Shown here one piece after another: positions 44,150 through 56,037 of a DNA stretch of 64,000 nucleotides. A program made the translations under genes and the position numbers. The notes beneath the pieces were generated by a model. It saw only the letters and a list, made by a program, of their open reading frames with translations. It was not told the DNA's origin and did not search any database. The DNA comes from Myxocyprinus asiaticus. Its lineage: Eukaryota; Chordata; Actinopteri; Cypriniformes; Catostomidae. The stretch is from contig NC_059368.1 of the NCBI RefSeq assembly GCF_019703515.2, forward strand, positions 36,781,831 to 36,845,830. Reading direction: 5' to 3'. The stretch's first letter is position 1. Each line of letters begins with the position of its first letter.

Positions 44150-44940
44150 TGACGATTGCTTTAAGACAACAAAGGAAGCACGGCTTCCCTTAAAATTGTA
44201 TTAAAATTGCACAATGACATGTTTATCAAACTACATATAACCTCTCTATAATTCAGATAATTATTGTCCCAGGTCAATATTTAAGGCAACAAAAGTGTGC
44301 AACAGCATACAACACTTTCGCAATGTTCGTTCCGATGATGTAATCTGCATGATTATGTCCGTCTGTGTTCGCGGACGCATGGCCCATTGACCAGCATTGA
44401 AGTTGTTCTTCAACAGGAGTCTAAGGCAGAGGCATGTCCCATTAAGTTTAGAGGAGCAATAGATCAATGTTCATTGTACAAGAGGCTCTTAATGCATCAT
44501 TTTGGGTCCCGTCCGGACGCTATGTGTCACTGGGGATCTATGGGAGCTTCATGAGCGCAATTTGCATGAGGAAAATGATCTGATTGTTTATTGGACAGTG
44601 GGCTTTCAATAAATGTATTTCTATCCCACCTGGAAGCCTGGCTTCTCTATCTGATGATTGGTCAAGCTCTCAAATGGGAATGAACCATGTAACAAACGGC
44701 CAATCATTGAAACCGTGATGTACGTGAGTGACAGCATTTCGGATTAAAACACAATCACTGTCATTCAGTGGTTGCAGAGTGATCTGCGGATGTGTTCATT
44801 TAGTGATTACAAATCTTCACTTTTGTAAATAAAATTGTAAATATAAGGTTCTGTAGTTTTGGTATTTTACTTCCATTTAGTAAGTTCAACAGTTCATATT
44901 TCTTATTGTTTTTTTGTAAGTTGGCAACAGTGCTGCTTTT
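44150..44940. repeat. dispersed repeat shared with 55960-57800
   Basis: ATTGCTTTAAGACAACAAAG and AGGAAGCACGGCT match 55970. GAAACCGTGATGTACGTGAGTGACAGC matches the sequence after the Tc1 at 57660. This copy has no Tc1 at the corresponding site (about 44703). Family unknown. Confidence 0.5.
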
Positions 44941-45097
44941 AAGGGGCAAAATGGCAGACGCTGCTAATGTTGTTGACTTAATTTATGAGAAATCAATCAA
45001 ATCAAAATGGACCATTTACTTAAAAAAAGGTAGAGCAGACTTCACATCTAAGTTGCCTAACTAGATAGAAATGGGATTTGTTAAAAATAGGGTTTAG

Positions 45098-45542
45098 TGG
45101 GCCTGGGTAGCTCAGTGAGTATTGACGCTGACTACCACCCCTGGAGTCGCGAGTTTGAATCCAGGGTGTGCTGAGTGACTCCAGCCAGGTCTCCTAAGCA
45201 ACCACAGTGGCCTGGTTGCTAGGGAGGGTAGAGTCACATGGGATAACCTCCTCGTGGTCACGATTAGTGGTTCTCGCTCTCAATGGGGCGCGTGGTAAGT
45301 TGTGTGTGGATCGCGGAGTGTAGCATGAGTCTCCACATGCTGTGAGTCTCCGCGGTGTCATGCACAACGAGCCACGTGATAAAATTTGCAGATTGACGGT
45401 CTCAGAAGCGGAGGCAACTGAGACTTGTCCTCCATCACCCGGATTGAGGTGAGTAACCGCACCACCATGAGGACCTACTAAGTAGTGAGAATTGGGCATT
45501 CCAAATTGGGAGAAAAGAGGATAAAAAAAAATAAAAAAAATA
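45098..45542 (+). mobile_element. tRNA-derived SINE, copy 3
   Basis: Full-length, with box A GTAGCTCAGTGAGTA, box B GAGTTTGAATCC (one mismatch) and an A-rich tail broken by T. Imperfect flanks (AATAGGGTTTAGT, AATAAGCATTTAGT) suggest a target duplication. Confidence 0.88.
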
Positions 45543-46046
45543 AGCATTTAGTTATGCCTTATAATATATTTTCAGATTGCTTAAAATTGTTTTCTGAATG
45601 ATGCATGTTCCTGCACAATTCATTTATTGGTGCTATAGCTTGGCTGTTTATGTGGGAGTGGTTTGGGTTTCTAAGTCTCTTTCTGTCTCTAATAAATCCA
45701 GACAAAGCAGAGGCTAACATGCTGATCTTTCCACTGTAAAATTACTCCGGTCATAAAAGATTTCATCATGGTTCCATGACTTCATCAGACATGTTTAACA
45801 TATAAACAAACAGGGAGTAAGTCGCCATGTCAACATGTGTTGTGTTCACCTGATCAGTTTTAACATCTACAGCTGAAGATAGATACAAATATGTATAATG
45901 TGCTTATAGCATGAAACATGAACAATTAAGGGATTTAAAAAAGGCAATTTTAAACTCAAACTGATCACAGCACCAAACTGTACTTGGAGCTACACAGCAC
46001 AGTGTGAATGTTGGGGGACAAAATGAATACAGTATGCATTTTGCAC
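45543..46046. other. no gene recognised
   Basis: AT-rich, no recognisable feature. Confidence 0.4.
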
Positions 46047-47240
46047 CAGGGTTCCCACTCTTTTCAAGGCACAATTTTCCAGGACATTTATTGTGCCACA
46101 CGGTTGTAATATTTAAGCAAAAACACATGCAAGTTTGTTAAAATTGTAGTTATTTTTTCAAAAATAACAGGTTAATTCAATTTCATCATCATCAAAATGG
46201 TGTCTAATCAAATTAATTTGTTAAAACTTTAGTAAAATGAAATACAATCATTTTAATTCATTCAATTTTTCAACATAATACTGCATTATTTTTATCAAAT
46301 GAAGTGCTTTTCTACAAAATCCTCACAGCACAATCCGAAACAACACTGGAGATATTTTTGTCAAATAAAGTGCTGCACAACAGAACATCACAGATGTGAG
46401 TTATTGCTTTAATACATTATTATTATTATTAAATTGCATTAAACATGATCTTTTTTCCCATTTCACGTGTCCATTTTAATCAAGCTTTTACTTTTGCATT
46501 TCTGTGTGTTTTTGACGGTAGTTTCTCACCTCTGGATAAGCAGTTTGCTACATGTCCCTGTGTGATTATTAAACTCCATTAAATTAAATTAAATATATAG
46601 TCTGAATGTGCTGCATGCTTTAGAGCACGCTGCTCACTGTCATCTACCACACACATTCACACCCAGAGCAAGTGTGATACTCATTATGGGGTGTTTTCAG
46701 TGTATGAGCGGCCAGCTTCACACATTCATATTGAAGCACGCAGCACATGCAGATCATATATTTATTTTAATAAATCACATAATTTTGCGGTTTAAATAAT
46801 CACACTTGGACAGAGATTTTTATGACTGGATTCAGTGATTCCATTCGTGTTTTCCGCATCGCGGAAATCAAAGGGCGCTACATGTGGTAACGGCAGTATA
46901 AGCAGACTCCGATCATTGAATTATTGGCTATTAATTTACATACTGAAGTGTAAAATCTGCGGTCCGACCATCGTTGTTGCATAACGATTACAAATCAAAT
47001 GTTTTTGTAGTTAACACAGCAGAAGTGTCAGAACTAAAAAAATTTGCACTATATCAATACTTGTACATGTAACAAAAACCTTGTCAGCAACACAATCAAA
47101 CTAATATATTTTCCAGGACAAATAATTATTTTCCAGGACATTTAGGTATTTTCCTCATTTTCCATTACTTTTGCATGACTGGAAAACTGTATTGCAATAT
47201 TCCAGATTTTCCAGGATTTCTAGGATGCGTGGGAAACCTG
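46047..47240. mobile_element. hAT-like element, TTCCAGGACA family
   Basis: The left end is CAGGGTTCCCAC and the right end inverted is CAGGTTTCCCACGC. Inner arms carry TTTTCCAGGACATTTA on both sides (46074 and 47132). 1,194 bp, non-coding. Exact target duplication not seen. Confidence 0.6.
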
Positions 47241-47648
47241 TGCATGCTATGCAAGCTGTCAAAAAGTCAAAATGAAACATCCACAACAAATTTTACTTCC
47301 GTAACATGCCGTATTTACGAGTTAAACACGATATTGAAAAAAGTAAGATGAGACTTGAATTGTTTCTTTAGGAATTGATTGGGTTGTGAAAGGTGGGTGT
47401 TTCATATCAGAATGGAACCAGACTTTTTTTTTGAGGAGATCATACTCGAAAGCATCTACCGATGTTTTTGCAATTAATTCCTGACCCTTTATAATATTAA
47501 CATTATCTGACATTAAAAACAAAAGCAATGTTGATTTTCAAAATATTTAGGTGGGGTTGACAGATAACCTTAGAACATTATGAAGATTATTGACACTGTC
47601 AAGTCTATAACTTTTAAAAATACACTTTTATAAATAAAAGTTCCAGGT
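47241..47648. other. no gene recognised
   Basis: No feature identified. Confidence 0.35.
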
Positions 47649-47845
47649 TTCACGGCGATGCCATAGAAGAACCATTTTTGGTTCCCCAAAGAAGAACCAT
47701 TTTTGGTTCCCCAAAGAACCTTTCAGTGAAAGGTTTTTAAAAGAGCCATTTTGAAGAACATTTTTCTAGTCTAATGAACCCTTTTCCACTTCAAAGAACT
47801 TTCTTTTGTGGAACCATGAAACCATGCATGCTAATAAAGAACCTT
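47649..47845. repeat. AGAACC/GGTTCT hairpin repeat with a 25-bp tandem duplication
   Basis: GAAGAACCATTTTTGGTTCC followed by CCAAA is repeated twice in tandem (about 47667-47716). Further AAGAACCTTT/GAACCCTTTT motifs follow. It resembles a foldback-rich teleost MITE. Confidence 0.5.
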
Positions 47846-49249
47846 TGTGTGTGTATGAGTGTACATACACTGAATACATAGTGTACCACTATGTAACTTA
47901 TGTGCATGAGGAAGGTGTAATATTAAAATAAGTGTGGATGTTATACAGTGTATGTAAAATTCATGACAAGGTGCTGCCAAATGAAGTAGAAAAAGTATTG
48001 TGGATAATGGTTGTCTGAAAGAGTTGAGAATACACACACACACACACACAAAAAAAAAGAGATGCCATGCTGAGAACGCAATTGACACATGATCATGAGT
48101 CATCATCCTCTCACAGAAATTTTTTCAAGGTAAACAGAAGTAGAAAATAAAGATGTAAACAAAGAATGCCATAATTACATGTGTCCTCTCCACATATGGT
48201 TATGAGTGGAACATTTGGCTTTAAATAGAGAGGAAAACAAGGTGTCAACTGCACAGAGCTCTAGAACAGGACTGCGACTGAATCAACAGTTCAGTTATTT
48301 TAGCTTACTCAGCTCTGATGTGTGAAAAAAAAAAAGTTTATGACTATAATATATTGAAGCTACACTTTGTAAGATTTTTTTTGTTAGAAATGAACAAAAT
48401 TTCATTAATGAGCGAGTAAACCAACGACCCGTCTTCCAAACCATGTTTTTCGTTCACTATGATTCACTACGGTAAGTCTAGAAATTTTTATTTAGAACTG
48501 TCGGGACGGATTTGGTGCGGAATCGCAGGCATACGTCATTCGTCCTTGTATGTTTACGTAATGTCTGTAAGCTCAGAAAGAAGGTCTGGCTGTGGTGCGA
48601 CTCGCACAAGTGTTGGAGAAACGGGAAGCGATCGCAACAGCTGTTCAGCAGCGGCGTGAAATCACTCTCCTCATGGATTTTTAACGGTTTTTAACTGTTT
48701 GGTGAAGTTGTTTGCCTGATGTAATGCTTTCAGATGTTTTCTGGTAGGGTTTTTATGTTTTAATGAAACTAATGTGTACCGATCGCGATGTGTTTATAAG
48801 TTTCATTTTTTTCCGGTGAAGTTTCGGTTACATGTTTGCTAATTTTCATGACTTCTGAGTATTTTATAACATTGCCGCAGTTTCGAGATTCCCAAAGTGT
48901 GTGTCTCTAAGTATGTGTGTGCCGCTGTATTCTTAGGCTTTTTTTATTTTTTATTTACCTCAGTCACAGAAATGCACAAGTTGAAAGATTATTTATTTAT
49001 TTTTGCCTGATGAAGACCTAATGGTCTAAACGTTGCAAGTAAGTGTAAACCAATAAAGTATTTTTAGAGCAATAAATCAGTTTAAGGACACTTGCCATTT
49101 TTTTTCCTTTAAACAGATCCCTAAGAATGTACGCCTCTCTCAAGTTGTTTATAATGTACTGATTTCAAAGCACAGTAATGTACTGTATATTCATTTGTTA
49201 AGTGTGAAACCAACTCTATGTTGTAACTTTACTTCCAAATAAATGATTA
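47846..49249. other. no gene recognised; short CA repeat
   Basis: Contains (CA)n at 48033-48050. GAAGCTACACTTTGTAAG at 48355 resembles the arms of the foldback at 49979. The GC-richer patch 48490-48660 has no recognisable product. Confidence 0.35.
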
Positions 49250-49655
49250 AACATTTTTCTTTTATTGTGATTGTGATATTGCATATTTCTGTGAATTATT
49301 TTCATGTTCAATAAAGTATTTCAGCATTATTAAATCCTCATTTTGCATTTTTATATTACAGTGTTATTGTTTGCAGTGTATAGACCTACTATTGTAGTAT
49401 TACGGTTCACTCGCATTCTCCACTGAGGCTGTAAATTGTTTGTATACAAATATAGTGTCTTCAATTCAAGTTTAACCTCTTAAATTAATATGTGTAGTAC
49501 AATACAAACATGAATGTGTACTGTGTAGTGGATAAACCACTTTAATTATCATATTAAAATATAATTAAGAGTGTTGTTTATCTTCCACAAAGTAAGAAAT
49601 ATTGGTTATAAATGTTTAAGCAAATAACATATCAACATGAAAATAGCTCGTCAAG
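49250..49655. repeat. dispersed repeat, empty-site paralogue of 1310-3140
   Basis: Uninterrupted across TTGTTTGCAGTGTATAGACC at 49371, where the copy at 1440-2870 carries a hAT insertion. Confidence 0.65.
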
Positions 49656-49978
49656 GGTGCGTTCCGTTCAGAAGTGATAATCTCTATGCCCTATTTCTTT
49701 CGAAGACTTTACTATCCACACTAAGAGCTTTGAAAGGCTAAAAAGGTGTGGGGCTCAAAAATAAGGGTCATTCGGAACTCACTTTTTAAGTATTTTTTAC
49801 TGGAAATCTTAAAGCGATCTTACAGCATGACAATAATGGTTGTTCTCCCTTCAAAGTGCCCTTTGGAGGGTGATTTATGCTGTTTGGAATGCAGTCCATG
49901 ACTCCACTCTGTAGGTAATTTCTGGGTCCTCGCTCAAACCATGAGATCCATCAGCAGTGGTGAATCAGTGGCAAATCA

Positions 49979-50138
49979 ATACAGGTTTAGATTAAAGCTA
50001 CACTATGTAACTTTTAGCCTTCTAGCGGTTGAAGCATAAAACTGCAAGTTGTGTTCCTCCGCAAGTAACTTGCAGTTTTATGCTTCAACCGCTAGAAGGC
50101 CAAACGTTTCATAGTGTAGCTTTAATCTAAACCTGTAT
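49979..50138. repeat. near-perfect 160-bp palindrome (foldback MITE)
   Basis: The arms run from ATACAGGTTTAGATTAAAGC inward through TTCTAGCGGTTGAAGCATAA to AAACTGCAAGTT. They mirror each other with about three mismatches in roughly 70 bases and a loop of about 16 bases. AAAGCTACACTATG is a typical MITE terminus. The symmetry also covers the outer ATACAGGTTTAGATT. Confidence 0.9.
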
Positions 50139-50827
50139 GACTGTTCTTTTCTTGTTCAAAGTATTTATGTTGGGGACAGTCAGACTGCCACAACCTTAGA
50201 AGAAATGTATTTTCCTGAAAAAAAGGTTTTTTCCAAATAAAACATTTGAGGGCCAGAAATGGTCATAAAACTTCTTATAATTTATATTTTCAGGGGGGCT
50301 AGGACACCAGGCCCAGTAAAAGATTTGACTGAGGTTGAAATACTCCCCTTCCTTAACAAGTGTAATCACACACTGCTGTTCCTCCTATTGACTGTAAAAT
50401 AGCAATAAAGTGCCTTGTGTAATAATGGGCCTCAATGAAATGATACAAATGACATGTTAAACTATGTGCCTTTGAACAACTACCATCTGTTAAAATAACT
50501 TTGGTGCTAATATAAGGTGGGCAACAAGCAAAAAGACGAGCAATTAGCTCATTAAAAACAGATTTACAAGATCCATTTTACAAAACAGATTCTACAAAAT
50601 TTGCACAAACAAAATATTACTTTACTCTGCATACTACTATAAATATTAGATGTCAAAAGACATATTGGTTTTACTGGATAATCGCACCAATAGTTGCTTT
50701 TGGATCAACACAGGTAATTGCAAATAGATAAAAAAAGCAAACAAATAATAACTGTTTTGATTTAAAACAAATGTCACTTATTATACCTATATATTTTTAT
50801 TTTTTGGGGGGGTTCCTGTTTGTTATA
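50139..50827. other. no gene recognised
   Basis: AT-rich, nothing recognised. Confidence 0.4.
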
Positions 50828-50831
50828 TTAA

Positions 50832-51497
50832 AGGGATAGTTCACCCAAAAATGAAAATTATCTCATCATTTACTCACTCTCATACCATCCCAAATGTGTA
50901 TGACTTTCTTTCTTCAGGAGAACACAAACAAAGACTTTTAGAAGAATATCTCAGCTCTGTAGGTCCAGACAATGCAAGTGAATAGTGATCAGACATTTGT
51001 AGCTCCAAAAATCACAAAAAGGAAAAACAATAGTAATCCATAAGACTCCAGTGGTTAAATCCATGTCTTCAGAAGTGATATAATAGGTGTGTGAGAAACA
51101 GATTTAAATGTAAGTCCTTTTTAAATCTCCACTTTCATATTACATCTGAAAGTCACATGTGGTGCCTGTTTAATTTCACTTTCACATCTGAAAGTGGAGC
51201 TTTAGAGTAAAAAAGGACTTAAATATTGTTCTCTTTCTCACCCACTCCTATTATATTGCTCCTGAAGGATGTAATCACTGCAGTCTTGTGGATTACTTTT
51301 ATGTTTCCTTTTTGTGATTTTTGGAGCTACAAAGTTCTGATCACCATTCATTTGCATTGTATGGACCTACAGAGCTGAGATATTTTTCTAAAAATCTTCA
51401 TTTGTGTTCTGCTGAAGAAAGAAAGTCATACACATCTGGGATGGCATGAGGGTGAGTAAATGATAAGAGGATTTTCATTTTTGGGTGAACTATCCCT
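50832..51497. mobile_element. MITE with TTAA duplication (Kolobok-like), complete
   Basis: The ends are AGGGATAGTTCACCC on both arms, flanked by TTAA (50828-50831, 51498-51501). It continues CAAAAATGAAAAT and TCATTTACTCA. 666 bp, foldback-like, non-coding. The TTAA target and AGGG termini fit Kolobok better than piggyBac, whose ends usually start with pyrimidines; this is inference. Confidence 0.85.
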
Positions 51498-51501
51498 TTA
51501 A

Positions 51502-51712
51502 GGTTATAAAAATGAGCGCTTTGAAGAGGTTTTGTTAAGTTGTAGTTTTATACAGGACTGTTTAAGTTTCACCAGTTTAAATTTTTACATGTTCAGAAAA
51601 TTTTGTATTATTTTCTTTGATTCATTTTGTATGTAAATGTTTTTATTTATGTTATTTTATTTATGTTATTATATATTTATACCTCTGTTTTTAATTATAT
51701 AAATGATTTTTT

Positions 51713-51743
<31 letters not shown>

Positions 51744-52926
51744 CATTTTCATGGCTGAAGCAATATTGTTAATTTTGCAATAAAGTTCAGCACTATTTTA
51801 TAATGAGTGGAATGTTTTCATTCATATTATTGATTTTAAAAACTATCAGCCGTTTAATCTGCTACTGACCTGTTGTTTCCACTTTAGTTATTGGTATTGG
51901 CAAAATTCACTATCAGTGAAACTCTAATAAATATTAACTTATTCCATTGGTTATACAAACAGATAGACCCGACCCAAACTCAAGCCATTGGTCGAGCCAA
52001 GGTTGATGTGTCCGGCTGGGCACAGCAGTTAATTACGCATTGCAATGGCACCGGAAATGATGCCTAAAAACAGGTATGGTTGACTATAGAGACAAACAGT
52101 AACAAAGTTCTACTGTGCCAGCCAGGACTAAAGAAAAACTTAATTATAATAATGGTCAAAAACTCAAGCCAGTCCTAAAAAGAGTCACTCAATCAGAGCA
52201 GCAGTGAGATATTTCAGAGAATTACGCAGAATTCTTTTCTTAAATTCTGCTGCTTGCCCTCTGGAGTTAAGTCATAAATTTGATGTTGGGAAAATGAATC
52301 CACCATGGTAACCAATGCCTTTACCAGTGGTTATTACAGGACCATTTTAGAGTCTATGGCAATAACACCATTTTCTCTGGCTAGCCAGTGACTGTTTTTT
52401 TTTTGTTTTTTTTTGAGGAAGAATAATTTATGCCTTTAAAGTTACCCTTCACATGGGTCAGCTGGGTCTTTTCATGGTGAATTTACTCATCTGAACAGCC
52501 TCCCATTAAGGGTCATTGTCTGCTTTTCCAACTCCCTGTTACAGTCACTGCAGGGACTCAAATCATAGGTGCTAATTACAGGTGTAATCGGGGTACAAAA
52601 CAATTTGTGATCGGATCACAAAAACCACATACGGAGGTAGTCAAAAACGCATGTGACCACACTGCATTTGATAATCCGTCCTGGTGCATCTGGGACACCA
52701 GCGATGCACCACCCCTCACCTGTCAAACAAATGCTGTGCTAAAACGAGGGTTTAAACTTTGCCGGTTACGAGGAGCTTTAAAAATAAATAAATACATAAA
52801 TAAATAAAATAAAATAAAATACATACACAAGCACAAGAACTTCACGGATCTTCTTCAGTGTGTCTGATATCAACATGCAGTGACACAAATGACAAGCACT
52901 CACACCCGAAGCTCAGTTAATACAGG
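51502..52926. other. no gene recognised; (TAA)n at 51716-51740
   Basis: An ATA/AAT trinucleotide run and AAATAAATAAATAC runs near 52785-52820. No exon recognised. Confidence 0.4.
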
Positions 52927-53398
52927 TAGGGGAAGATTGGGTAAGATGCCCCCACTTAAGAACACCGTGCATTTTAAATTGTAACGTATCTAGATATACG
53001 GTACGTTTAGCATGTACAGGATGATGGTGCATCATCCAATATATTATCAAGGGAAATAAATAGAAACATTTGTTAATTTAGTTGTCATAACACAAAATTA
53101 AAAATTATGAAAAGGGTCCATCTTACCCCACTACTGGGACAAGATGATCCCTCACCTGGGGCAAGAAGTTTACTGTCCAACATAACAGAATGTCACAGAT
53201 CACTGTTTTCCAATGACACACAATTAGATCAATTAACTTCAAAACTGTTCAGATGGAATAAATCTCAAAAATGTTGAGATTCAGATGAAATATCAAGATT
53301 AAGAGGAGCACAGCCATTCAATAAAGGTGTTGAGATGGGATTTAGTGCCATCTATGGTCAACAGAAAAAGTTAAGGTGGTTTCTCCCATCTTCCCCTA
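52927..53398. mobile_element. MITE, TAGGGGAAGAT ends
   Basis: The left end is TAGGGGAAGATTGGGTAAGA and the right end inverted is TAGGGGAAGATGGGAGAAAC. Internal CTTACCCCACTACTGGGACA and ATGATCCC repeat the theme. 472 bp, non-coding. Target duplication not certain. Confidence 0.65.
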
Positions 53399-55837
53399 CT
53401 CCCCTAAAGTACCTGAGAAATGTGCTCGAAATGTTGCATCTGTCCCTAGATTGAATTTCAACTGCATCTGGGTGAAACAGTGCATCAGTTTTATTTCACA
53501 CGGTTTTATTCTTTGTCTTTTGTGACTTTTGGGGGTTTAATATCATGCAGTAACATGCAGAGATAGAGACTGATGTCTGTCATCAAGAAATCAGAGGCCC
53601 TCCCCACAAAATACGAACACAAATAGTCACAGAAGATGCATTTGAGGGACCACATGTTATCAGAGCACCCGAGATGCATCTTAATACCAGGTGTAAACAG
53701 TGTCACTATCTCTCCTGGAGAAAATGGCCAATCCCAGACACCAGCCCTCTGACTGAACACTAAATAACAAAATAAATTGTTTACTGAGACCAAAACATGC
53801 TAACCAATAACATAGAAGCTAAAGTGGTAGTAACCATCTTGTTGATGCCTCTGAAGGTTTATGAGAACATCCACATGTATTTCAAACACAGCTACCTAAC
53901 ATCAGCCAGCAACAACCTTGGCATTTGAAACTGTACGTGTGAAGTTTCCATTTTGGGAAGCAAGATGTGTCAACACTACCTTTAAGTGTTCTGGACTCTA
54001 AGCCAACCCCATCAGTCAATGTTGTCTCTACCTACAAGTTTTCAATTGTGCAGTCACTGGACTTCAGCACTAGGAGCTGAAGAGTTTAAACAAAATGTAG
54101 GGGGAAAAAAAGCAGAATTTACCTTCAAGAGGAAAATAGTAGTATTTTTAATCGACTTGTGCATTGCTGATCTTTCCTAAAGATTCACTGAAGGCTAAGT
54201 TCTCCTGAAATTATAAGTTTACGGAAATAAAACGCCCTCAAAAGTCCCAGGAAAAGTAAATAACTGATACACATAATTTAGCTTTATGACTTGGCTAACA
54301 GATGGAAAATCTTTAATTGTTTTACTACTTCAATGGAGATAATTGCCCTTTTGAAGTGCACAAAAACTACAAAATCAAGAACAAAAAATAAACAATCTGG
54401 CCAACATTTTTCAAGCATGCCAGAGACTCTTGGCCATAAATAACATGTCTATAAAAATACTAAACAGATTCATAAAGCTAGCAACAGATTATAAGAAAAC
54501 AAGTCAAATTATCTTAATACAATGCACAGTGTCTGTGAAAACATAAACCTGTACGTTTGTGTAGCATTTACTTTAAGAGGCTTGTACACTTCCTGTACTT
54601 CCTCTGCAGGCAGACATCCCAGTCTGGGCTGCTGCCAAACAGTTCTTAGAATGAACGAAAATTTATGTTTTGAGGACAAGTGGGTCCTCTTTAACTTGGG
54701 TGGGCATGGTCGCACATGTGTGGTAGCCCTGTGTTTAGAAACTGGTTGAAGAGTAAAGACAAAATGAACTGTTTAAGATAAAACATGGTTTAAAGGCCGC
54801 TTTACATTGTAGTCATTTTCAATATAGGTAGGAGACTGCAGGTGGCAGAACGGAAGCGGTAATGAAAGCAGCACGCTTTCCAAGGTCTTTTTCGACAATA
54901 CTGACTCTTGGTCATGAAGAGGGGGGAAGGTCCAGTCATTTCAACAGAACTTTCATTACATTTTTCTATTGTAGGCTAACAAGAAAATCTGTGTGAAATG
55001 TTACTTCATCTTACATCAGTGGATCCATCCATTGGCTCAAAGAACTTGTAATAAGTACTCTATCCAGTAGTGGTGATGATTTTGATTAATCTCAGTGATG
55101 GGCCTTTTTAATCAGTACTCCAAAAAGATTTGTTCAGATTAGTTAATTGATTAATTCATCGACTATTTCTGCAAATTATGCTTTTGCGCCAGTAGATGGT
55201 GACAAATTACCATCTTTTATGCTTTGAACGAGGACTAGGCAGAGTTATTCACGATCCGAAATAGTCAAGTTCTCAACAATTGTACTAAGAGAGACTTCAG
55301 CACTGCAGAGCGTTCAAGCATCATTAGCATTTTCCCACAAATGTTAACAAAGCATATCTATCATACTGTGAACTGCTGAGCATGACATTTTATCAAGCTA
55401 CACAAAAAAAAGATAATACTTGCCTAATAAAAACGAATGAGTTTCAATAAAGTCCGTATGCCATTGTAATAAGTTGTTTATCACTCCATTTTATTCATAA
55501 TTCATCCAGCCCATTTTCTTATAGAACGGGATTGCCGAATTGAACAAACAACTTGCCTCATCCTCTCATTTAGTTGCTCAGCAGATCCTTATTAATGATG
55601 ACTGACTCATGCATTTTGTTCACGAAGAAGTGTACCAGTACATTCAGTTCTTTCATGAATGAGACGTCTCATCTCATTAAGACTCAAATGACAGACTCGA
55701 ACTTAAATGAAGTGACGTATTCGTTCAGCAGGTGAAACCAATGATATGCTCCTTAACAGCCTGCACTCAAATGCTATTGGCTCACGCTATAGTCAGTCTT
55801 ACAGGCATGAAAAGCCACCAAAGCAGTCTCGTGCTTC
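53399..55837. other. no gene recognised
   Basis: About 2.4 kb with short frames on both strands but no recognisable domain or splice structure. Confidence 0.4.
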
Positions 55838-55905
55838 TAGTGAGGGCCGGTCAAAACGTGTGACAGGCATGGTTCCTCGGGCCGTAGTTTGGGGACGCCT
55901 GTAAC
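55838..55905. mobile_element. hAT-like right-end relic
   Basis: CTCGGGCCGTAGTTTGGGGACGCCTG resembles the right end of the element at 1448-2862 (GCGGGCCGTAGTTTGAACACC). No left end found. Confidence 0.35.
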
Positions 55906-56037
55906 AGCTAATAAATGCATTTGCACACCTGTGATTATCTAACCGCACATCAGTTTAATTCTACCAGTACCGATTGCTTTAAGACTACACAGGAAGCACG
56001 GCTACTCCTAAAAAATAAATGTGCCAAACAGCCAATA

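Noticed and set aside
46528..46600. Minus-strand exon ending CCAGAG|GTGAGA
   Set aside because: Open and donor-like, but the translation has no recognisable domain and it lies inside a hAT-like element.
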